Of a DNA stretch of 64,000 nucleotides, positions 55,262-62,960 are shown one piece after another. Origin of the DNA: Thinopyrum elongatum. Lineage: Eukaryota; Streptophyta; Magnoliopsida; Poales; Poaceae. The position numbers and the translations under genes are program-made. The notes under the pieces are model-generated. The model was not told the DNA's origin and did not search any database. It worked only from the letters and a program-made list of their open reading frames with translations. How positions within the stretch are numbered: the first letter of the stretch is position 1; each line of letters opens with the position of its first letter. Where the stretch lies: assembly GCA_011799875.1 (NCBI GenBank), contig JAAAXO010000338.1, positions 759,937 through 823,936 on the forward strand, read 5' to 3'.

Positions 55262-56279
55262 AGTGGTATCAGATTCCCAGGTTGCTCGGTGAGATTTACA
55301 GTTTTTCGTAGTTTAGATCGAGTCTGTTCTTCATACCTACAGTCCAGGAAAAAGCCAAAAAAAAAAATTTAGGGTTAGTTCATCATATCCGAACCAATCT
55401 GAGCCTTTGCATAATCTTTTTAGGGTTTTTGCTTTGTTGAATTTGCGGTTGCATCGTCGTGTCAAGTTGCTGGTCTTAGCGTCTAGTTCTTTAGAGTTTC
55501 GAGTTCTGTTCACAAGTTGTCACGCCGCCGCCGCACCATCATCATCGCCCCTACCATATACCACCACCGATCCGAGTCCAGATACCACCACCGATCCGAG
55601 TCCATATACCACCACCAATCCGATCCCACATATACTACCGTCATATACCATCACCAGTCCGAGTTCCACCATATTAATCTCTGCCACCAGTCCTAGTCCG
55701 AGTCCAGTATTTATTCCTTTATTTTAGAGTTCCAGATCACGCGATACTACGAGTCGTGAACAAGTCGGATTCCCCAATTTTCGTGCTACCCGCAGAAGAA
55801 AAATAGTTCCAGTTTTTTTTTTTAAAAAAAAAGAGGAAAAAAAAGTGCAAAAAAAAAATATATTCAGAGTGTGCTCCTCCCTTGTTTACGTGCAGCGCCG
55901 TGATTTTTGTTAGTGTTCTAGGCTCGCGTCTCTAGCACGGTCTAGCCTAGGACCAGCACAGTACCGTCGTTGAGAGTTTATTCAACATTGCATCTCTGAA
56001 TTGATTATTGCTGACCCTTTTTGCTACCATATCATAAGCCTTCCCAGCTCCACATACATCTACATCGTGCGTTTGACACCACCTGGCAATCACTCTGTCC
56101 AAGCTCTGAGAGTTTTGACTACAAAGGTTGCCGATCACCACCTGCTGCTGGGTAAGAACTGGTAAGAATTTGAGATTTGCTTGACGGATTTGTGACACCA
56201 CACCACACCACACCACACCACCACCACTTTCGAGTAGTCTGTAGGATCATATTCTTGTGTGTTTCTATTGCTGCTAACC
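55262..56279 (+). other. Family A leader with short deletions
   Basis: Primer-binding site, a 24-bp repeat array reduced to about two units plus variants (about 55560-55630), and an A-tract region collapsed to T9-A9 near 55814-55832. The conserved block (about 55917-56175) is intact. A CCACA-type microsatellite expansion lies before gag (56200-56225). Confidence 0.85.
55264..55275 (+). other. Primer-binding site, initiator tRNA-Met type
   Basis: TGGTATCAGATT. Confidence 0.85.
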
Positions 56280-58064
56280 ATGGCAGGATCACAAGCCGAC
56301 GAGATTGACTGGGAGAACATGACGAACAAGGAGTTGCATGATAAATTTCAGCAAATGATGAGTGGCCAGGTGGGAGATGTGCTAAACAGATTTGAAGAGG
56401 CCATGGAGAAGATAGATGGCATGGAGAAGTCGTTCGAGACAAAGCTGGATAACAAGTTTAATGAATTGCTCACGCGTCTTCCCCAACCACCACCGGCTGC
56501 ACCTATCGCACCTCTGCAACGACAACAACAACGCCCCCTTCCAAATCAGTTCGGACGAGCGAAGCGTGTTCCTCTTGAGGATGGCCAAACTTCTGGTGCT
56601 GCTGTACCTACTGTTGATGCTTCTTTGGCTCCTGCTCCTGCTGCTGCTGGTGCCGAGGAGGAGGATGATTACGCGGGCGATTATGAGGATGAGGTTGATC
56701 AAAATCATAACTACGTGCAACCACCAGCACCAGGTCGTCCACATGCAAATAATCGCAATGGTAGGCCTGCACCACCACTTCAGGTACGAGATCATGACCA
56801 TCTTCCTAAATTAAAATTGAATATTCCACCATTCGAGGGTAGATATGTTCCTGATATATATCTTAGTTGGGAGTTAGAAACTGAACAACGTTTTACATGT
56901 TTACAATATCCCGAGGAACGACGTGTTGCTGCTGCTGTTTGTGCTTTCACTAGTTTTGCATGTGTATGGTGGTCTGAACATTGTAGATTATATCCTATTC
57001 CAGCTACGTGGGCTGCTATGAAAACTGCTATGCGTACTCGTTGGGTTCCACCATATTATCAACGTGAATTACTTCAAAAATTGCAGCGCTTAAGACAAGG
57101 AAAAAATTTTGTAGAAGAATATTATCAGGAATTACAAACTGGCATGATTAGATGTGGTATTGTTGAGGAGAATGAAGCTATGCTTGCACGTTTCATGGGT
57201 GGATTAAATAGAGAGATTCAGACCATTCTAGAGTATAAGGAGTATAATAATATCACTCGTTTATTCCATCTTGCTTGTAAAGCTGAACGTGAAGTGCAGG
57301 ATCGACAGGCATTGGCACGAACTAATTTTTCTGCAGGTCGATCTTCATCATGGACACCGCGTGCCTCCTCTACTCCCACACGTCCTACTGCGGCACCACT
57401 GACTTCAGCCGCCAATTCCAACCGAGATACAAGAAAACAGGCACCACCACCACCATCTACCAAGAGTACACCTTCTGGGCCTGCCCAGAGCTCTTCTTCA
57501 TCTATGGCATCAACAGGGCACACACATGATATTATTTGTCGTCGTTGTAAGGGAAGAGGTCATTATGCAAGAGAATGCCAATCTCCGCGTGTTATGATTG
57601 CTACTGAGGATGGTGGGTATGAGTCCGCTAGTGATTATGATGAGGAGACTTTGGCTCTTATTACAAGTGAAGAACACGGTGGAGATGATTCTGATCATGA
57701 GACGCAATACATGGCTCCTGAAGACGCTGACAGGTATGAATGTTTAGTTGCTCAACGTGTTTTGAGTGTGCAGGTCACACAAGCTGAGCAAAATCAGAGG
57801 CATAATTTGTTCCATACAAAGGGAGTTGTGAAGGAACGTTCTGTTCGCGTCATCATAGATGGAGGGAGCTGCAACAACTTGGCTAGCATGGAGATGGTGG
57901 AGAAGCTATCTCTCACCATAAGACCACATCCACATCCTTACTATATCCAATGGTTCAACAACAGCGGCAAGGTTAAGGTAACACGTACTGTTCGTGTGCA
58001 TTTTAGTATCTCTACATATGCTGATTATGTTGATTGTGATGTGGTACCCATGCAAGCATGTTGA
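56280..58064 (+). CDS. Complete gag plus protease region, cut before RT
   Basis: ATG at 56280, 594 codons to the junction at 58061, then a TGA created by the LTR start (58062-58064). Charged N-terminus with acidic stretch; capsid domain about residues 180-345; Cys420-x2-Cys423-x4-His428-x4-Cys433 knuckle; acidic spacer; protease-like motif IDGGSCNN with Asp at about residue 527. It ends at VPMQAC, so the end of the protease fold and all of RT, RNase H and integrase are absent. The LTR is joined out of frame, unlike most gag/LTR joins here. With LTR, leader and start present in order, this is the copy in the window most likely to yield a gag protein. Changes: GKNFVEE for GKNSVEE, AAMKTA for AALKTA. 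Confidence 0.87.
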   Translation: MAGSQADEIDWENMTNKELHDKFQQMMSGQVGDVLNRFEEAMEKIDGMEKSFETKLDNKFNELLTRLPQPPPAAPIAPLQRQQQRPLPNQFGRAKRVPLEDGQTSGAAVPTVDASLAPAPAAAGAEEEDDYAGDYEDEVDQNHNYVQPPAPGRPHANNRNGRPAPPLQVRDHDHLPKLKLNIPPFEGRYVPDIYLSWELETEQRFTCLQYPEERRVAAAVCAFTSFACVWWSEHCRLYPIPATWAAMKTAMRTRWVPPYYQRELLQKLQRLRQGKNFVEEYYQELQTGMIRCGIVEENEAMLARFMGGLNREIQTILEYKEYNNITRLFHLACKAEREVQDRQALARTNFSAGRSSSWTPRASSTPTRPTAAPLTSAANSNRDTRKQAPPPPSTKSTPSGPAQSSSSSMASTGHTHDIICRRCKGRGHYARECQSPRVMIATEDGGYESASDYDEETLALITSEEHGGDDSDHETQYMAPEDADRYECLVAQRVLSVQVTQAEQNQRHNLFHTKGVVKERSVRVIIDGGSCNNLASMEMVEKLSLTIRPHPHPYYIQWFNNSGKVKVTRTVRVHFSISTYADYVDCDVVPMQAC

Positions 58065-58283
58065 TGAGGACATGAATACCTTGGATATTCTTGAGTCAGT
58101 GCCATTCTTGAGAAAAATTATCATATTCTTGCTTGTTCTTCGATTGCGTGCAGGAATAGACCTTCGTGGTCAGGCTGATCGTGCTTCCAGCATCGTCAGT
58201 AACCTCAGGAGATTGGTTTAGCGATTGCTAAGGCGCAACGTCGTGCACGTTTGTAGTCGGATCGTCAGCGATTGCTTAAGCTG
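58062..58283 (+). repeat. Scrambled family B LTR/leader mosaic
   Basis: About 27 bp of U3B start, then about 37 bp of B leader (GAGTCAGTGCCATTCTTGAG), then U5B from TTCTTGCTTGTTCTTCG to ATCGTC (about 58125-58266), then about 18 bp of uncertain origin (AGCGATTGCTTAAGCTGA). TTATCATA is shared at the leader/U5 switch. No LTR end or primer-binding site survives. Confidence 0.8.
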
Positions 58284-58824
58284 AAATTATCATAAAATTG
58301 GCACAAACTTTTATAGAATAAAGTTGGAGAGAGAATTATTGGTATATGCTACTTGGTAGTTATTTCTCATCATTATCTTTACTGCCATTGTGATCTTCAC
58401 TTATATTTTGCTGTCCAGAGCTACTTCATATCCTTTATTGATGCTAGTTGTGCTATGCCGTGACCTCATTAGTGTTCTAGGCTCGCGTCTCTAGTCCGGT
58501 CTAGCCTAGGACCAGCACAGTACCGTCGTTGAGCGTTTATTCAACATTGCATCTCTGAATTGATTATTGCTAATCTTTTGCTACCAAATATTTAAGCCTT
58601 CCAAGCTCCACATATTTCTACACCGTGTATACGTACGTTCTCCTGGCAATCGTTTTACTCAATCTTCGGAGTTATTTGACACCGCTGGTTGCCTGTCACC
58701 ACCTGCTGCATGGTAAGAACTTGTAAGATATTGATATTTGCTACACTGTGAGCGTTTTACCACCACATCCTAGTAGTTCATAGGAACATTATTCTTGGAT
58801 TTTGTTTCTTGTTTTCTACTAACT
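58284..58824 (+). other. Family B leader, 3' portion
   Basis: From ATCATAAAATTGGCAC to the gag start, including the block shared with family A (about 58473-58740). Confidence 0.83.
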
Positions 58825-59565
58825 ATGGCAGGTTCCGGAGTTGTTAGTTCTTGGGCTTCATCGATCGTGGGAGATTTGCCATCACCTAAGAAAATACAAC
58901 AACCGCCACAAGAGGAGCAATTACATCAGAATGCACATAATCAGGTTAAAGTTTCCATGCCACCATTTACTGGTCGTTTTAGGCCTGATTTATATATTGA
59001 ATGCGAGTACGAAATAAATGCTATATTTGCTTCCCATAATTTTGATGAGCGTGGAAAATTTCAAGCTGCGGTTAGTACTTTTAGTAGCTTTGCTTTAGTT
59101 TGGTGGAGTGAATATTGTCGGTTAAACCCTGATCTTATACCTACTACTTGGGATGATTTAAAACTTGTCATGAGAGATAGATTCGTTGATGTTTATTATA
59201 CTCGTGGCATGATTAAAAAATTACAACATTTAAAACAAGGCACTGACACGGTAACAAAATATTATGATGATTTACAAACTACATTGTTGCACTCATTTTT
59301 AGAAGAAAGTGAAGAAGATTTTATGGATAGATTTTGGGGAGGATTAAACCGTGATATTCAAGAGATACTAATTCATGAAGAGTGTTATCCTATGGACCAT
59401 TTGTTTCGTCTTGCTTGCAAAGCTGAACAGGAAATAAAACGACGTCTTGCCCACAAGGAGAACAAGTGCACGATGCACATTCCAAGTGTTGATATAGATG
59501 TTTCTTCAACTACTAGGCGTACTATGACAACCACATCCGTTGTTGCGATGACTACATCATCTTAA
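58825..59565 (+). CDS. Family B gag, capsid only
   Basis: ATG at 58825 (MAGSGVVSSWASS), 246 codons, stop at 59563-59565. Capsid domain complete (VWWSEYC, YYDDLQTTLL, FWGGLNRDIQ, LACKAEQEIKRR). The unrecognised C-terminal region is deleted: the frame ends TTSS* where GATGACTACATCAT is joined to CTTAAGC near the polypurine tract. From 58872 on it is the inverted near-copy of 25908-26601, from which it differs at YIECEYE (Trp to Cys). It shows what the other copy's missing N-terminus looked like. Confidence 0.85.
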   Translation: MAGSGVVSSWASSIVGDLPSPKKIQQPPQEEQLHQNAHNQVKVSMPPFTGRFRPDLYIECEYEINAIFASHNFDERGKFQAAVSTFSSFALVWWSEYCRLNPDLIPTTWDDLKLVMRDRFVDVYYTRGMIKKLQHLKQGTDTVTKYYDDLQTTLLHSFLEESEEDFMDRFWGGLNRDIQEILIHEECYPMDHLFRLACKAEQEIKRRLAHKENKCTMHIPSVDIDVSSTTRRTMTTTSVVAMTTSS

Positions 59566-59593
59566 GCAACGCCGAGGACGGCTTTGTTTTCAA

Positions 59594-59604
59594 GAAGGGG
59601 AGGA
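59594..59604 (+). other. Polypurine tract, family B
   Basis: GAAGGGGAGGA before the LTR at 59605. Confidence 0.87.
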
Positions 59605-60596
59605 TGATGAGGACATGACTACCTTGGATACGACCAAAAATATTGCATACTTGTATATTTGTGAGGTGATTTCTAATGCAAACTATGCAATAATTTATTT
59701 ATGTCATCTAGGACAAAAATACTTCACAAACTTTTGTGTCATGTCTAATTGCAGGTGTATGGGACATTTGTACAATCCACATATGAAGATAAGGGGAAAA
59801 GAGATGTTTAGGTGCTGTTCAAAAAGTCCTCTCACGTCACTTTTGGGCCAAGAGAAGATAGAGTCCAAGTCTCTCACGTTCTGGATTCAGATTCGGACTG
59901 CACAGACATACCTGACTCAAAACGCCAAGAACTATTTCATACGGACTCCGAATTGGGTGATTCTTTTTTTGTTGGAAAGTAGATTTCATGCTCTTTCCAA
60001 CCCAGTTGGATTCACCTTCAAATTCGTCCGGAGCGTTGAGTTCTCGATGAAACAATCTGACGCTGCAACAGAATCCGAGTCAAACTACAAGTCCAAAGGT
60101 GTTGCATCACCTCCACTTGGGCCCATGAGCCTTGTACGACCTAGGGTTAGTTTTAGGCTGCCTTGGGACGTCCTCCCACCTCCTTGGCCACCACCCCTTG
60201 CTCCTATATAAGTAGATCCATCTAGCAGCTTTTTCCTTGGGTTTTGTTTAGATTAAAAGTTCGCCATAGCTGCAACTTCGCGTACTTCGTTTGTGTTCAA
60301 CGACCAGACCAAGACGTCACAGAACCCCACCTTGATCAATAAAGCTTTCATCTTATATTCGCAATATCCAGATTGCAAATCTTAGTTTCTTGCTTGTTCT
60401 TCGTTTGCTTGCAGGAGATAGACCCTCGTGGTCAGGTTGATTGTGCTCCGGCGTGGTCAATAACCTCTCGGAGTTGGTTTAGCGATTGCTAAGGCGCGAC
60501 GTCCTCGCACGTTCGTAGTCGGATCGTTAAAGTCTACTCCACCAAAAACGATAGCTATCATCTCATCGAAAGATCGGGACACCCTCGCCTCTATCA
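59605..60596 (+). repeat. Hybrid LTR U3B/R-U5A, 992 bp
   Basis: 3' LTR of the B gag element and 5' LTR of the gag fragment that follows. Inverted near-copy of 24877-25868. U3 frame open 59615-60211. Confidence 0.94.
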
Positions 60597-60953
60597 AGTG
60601 GTATCAGATTCCCAGGTTGCTCGGTGAGATTTACAGTTTTTCGTAGTTTAGATCGAGTCTGTTCTTCATACCTACAGTCCAGGAAAAAGCCAAAAAAAAA
60701 TTTAGGGTTAGTTCATCATAAGCCTTCCCAGCTCCACATACATCTACATCGTGCGTTTGACACCACCTGGCAATCGCTCTGTCCAAGCTCTGAGAGTTTT
60801 GACTACAAAGGTTGCCGATCACCACCTGCTGCTGGGTAAGAACTGGTAAGAATTTGAGATTTGCTTGACGGATTTGTGACACCACACCACACCACCACCA
60901 CTTTCTAGTAGTCTGTAGGATCATATTCTTGTGTGTTTCTATTGCTGCTAACC
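60597..60953 (+). other. Family A leader with about 770-bp internal deletion
   Basis: Same TATGAT-microhomology deletion as 24520-24876 (join at about 60720). Confidence 0.88.
60599..60610 (+). other. Primer-binding site, initiator tRNA-Met type
   Basis: TGGTATCAGATT. Confidence 0.85.
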
Positions 60954-61916
60954 ATGGCAGGATCACAAGCCGACGAGATTGACTGGGAGAACATGACGAA
61001 CAAGGAGTTGCATGATAAATTTCAGCAAATGATGAGTGGCCAGGTGGGAGATGTGCTAAACAGATTTGAAGAGGCCATGGAGAAGATAGATGGCATGGAG
61101 AAGTCGTTCGAGACAAAGCTGGATAACAAGTTTAATGAATTGCTCACGCGTCTTCCCCAACCACCGCCGGCTGCACCTGTCGCACCTCTGCAACGACAAC
61201 AACAACGCCCCCTTCCAAATCAGTTCGGACGAGCGAAGCGTGTTCCTCTTGAGGATGGCCAAACTTCTGGTGCTGCTGTACCTACTGTTGATGCTTCTTT
61301 GGCTCCTGCTCCTGCTGCTGCTGGTGCCGAGGAGGAGGATGATTACGCGGGCGATTATGAGGATGAGGTTGATCAAAATCATAACTACGTGCAACCACCA
61401 GCACCAGGTCGTCCACATGCAAATAATCGCAATGGTAGGTCTGCACCACCACTTCAGGTACGAGATCATGACCATCTTCCTAAATTAAAATTGAATATTC
61501 CACCATTCGAGGGTAGATATGTTCCTGATATATATCTTACTTGGGAGTTAGAAACTGAACAACGTTTTACATGTTTACAATATCCCGAGGAACGACGTGT
61601 TGCTGCTGCTGATGAGGACATCAATACCAGTGTTACACCCACAGCCCCTGCTTCTATACATACTGGACCAATTACTAGAGCTCGCGCATGCCAATTAAAT
61701 TATCAGGTACTTTCGTTTCTTGGTAATGATTCTAAAGTTCATGAGAATATGATGCTGCCTAAATTGGATACATTTGTTTTGCTTACAAATGAAGGGCCTA
61801 GCTTGGACAAGAAAGAGGAACCTTGGAGCAAGTTCAAGCATGGAGATGATGGCATGCGCAAGGGTAACAAGAACGGAGTTACAAGTGATGATTTCAGGAC
61901 TTTGAAGCCACCATAA
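60954..61916 (+). CDS. Short gag fragment fused to LTR tail
   Basis: ATG at 60954. About 218 codons of gag, ending at ERRVAAA at 61609, continue in frame into the LTR start and end at TAA 61914-61916. The junction is identical to that of 12120-13082. The gag part has its own substitution (CCGCCGGCT for CCACCGGCT), and the QQMMSG variant groups it with 24519, 38356 and 56280 rather than with 13082 (QQIMSG). Only the N-terminal region and the start of the capsid fold are encoded. The U3 types of the two flanking LTRs differ (B on the left, A on the right), which ordinary reverse transcription of one element does not produce. Confidence 0.83.
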   Translation: MAGSQADEIDWENMTNKELHDKFQQMMSGQVGDVLNRFEEAMEKIDGMEKSFETKLDNKFNELLTRLPQPPPAAPVAPLQRQQQRPLPNQFGRAKRVPLEDGQTSGAAVPTVDASLAPAPAAAGAEEEDDYAGDYEDEVDQNHNYVQPPAPGRPHANNRNGRSAPPLQVRDHDHLPKLKLNIPPFEGRYVPDIYLTWELETEQRFTCLQYPEERRVAAADEDINTSVTPTAPASIHTGPITRARACQLNYQVLSFLGNDSKVHENMMLPKLDTFVLLTNEGPSLDKKEEPWSKFKHGDDGMRKGNKNGVTSDDFRTLKPP

Positions 61917-62531
61917 GGAGTGCAGGAAGCCTTGGACGAAATATACAAGATGCCACTTCATAAATTTCGTCCAGAGGCTATTATAGGTGCTGCGTCACCT
62001 TATTATTGGGCCAGGCCCATGTAATTTCGAAATACTTGAGTATAGGCTATTTTTAGAGTCCGTATGTGTGGGGAAACAAGAGATAGGGTTGGTTTCGGAC
62101 CCCTCCTTCAAGGGCCACGAAATCCCCCCCTCTTCCTCCATATATACAGCCCTTAGGGCACCGTTTAGACTTTGGGTTTTGTTTAGATTAAAAGTTCGCC
62201 ATAGCTGCAACTTCGCGTACTTCGTTTGTGTTCAACGACCAGACCAAGACGTCACAGAACCCCACCTTGATCAATAAAGCTTTCATCTTATATTCGTAAT
62301 ATCCAGATTGCAAATCTTAGTTTCTTGCTTGTTCTTCGTTTGCTTGCAGGAGATAGACCCTCGTGGTCAGGTTGATTGTGCTCCGGCGTGGTCAATAACC
62401 TCTCGGAGTTGGTTTAGCGATTGCTAAGGCGCGACGTCCTCGCACGTTCGTAGTCGGATCGTCAAAGTCTACTCCACCAAAAACGATAGCTATCATCTCA
62501 TCGAAAGATCGGGACACCCTCGCCTCTATCA
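61610..62531 (+). repeat. Complete family A LTR, 922 bp
   Basis: Inverted near-copy of 11505-12426. The U5 end abuts antisense RT (TGAAATCTCTC) instead of the integrase linker found at 11504. Confidence 0.95.
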
Positions 62532-62960
62532 TGAAATCTCTCACAAAACGCCTATAGAAACCAGCGAGTCCAAGAAAACTCCTCACTTGAGTGACCGTTT
62601 TGGGCTGTGGCCAACTCTCAATAGCTTCAATCTTGGCTTTATCAACTTCAATTCCCTGTGGAGTAACAACATAGCCAAGAAAAGATACTCGGTCGGTGCA
62701 AAAGGTGCACTTCCCAAGGTTACCAAACAAACGTGCATCACGTAAAGCAATAAAAACAGCACGTAAATGTTCCAAATGTTCCTCCAAAGATCTGCTATAA
62801 ATCAGTATATCATCAAAATAGACTACCACAAATCGTCCAATGAAAGCACGTAAAACTTCGTTCATTAATCTCATGAAAGTACTAGGTGCATTAGTTAACC
62901 CAAAAGGCATGACTAACCACTCATATAATCCAAACTTTGTTTTAAATGCTGTTTTCCATT
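62532..62960 (-). pseudogene. RT C-terminal fragment
   Basis: Inverted near-copy of 52541-52969. Open in pol phase on the minus strand from [11 protein letters not shown] (entering from B leader at 62960) through [21 protein letters not shown] and [10 protein letters not shown]. At 62532 it is attached to the U5 end of the (+) LTR and the frame continues into antisense LTR. It lacks the RT fingers, RNase H and integrase, and has no start codon or promoter of its own. Confidence 0.88.

Noticed and set aside
11505..62531. Terminal inverted repeats of a DNA transposon, suggested by TGATAGAGG/TGATGAGG ends in opposite orientation
   Set aside because: These are the U5 and U3 ends of LTRs. The ends resemble each other only in TGAT, and the interiors encode gag and pol.
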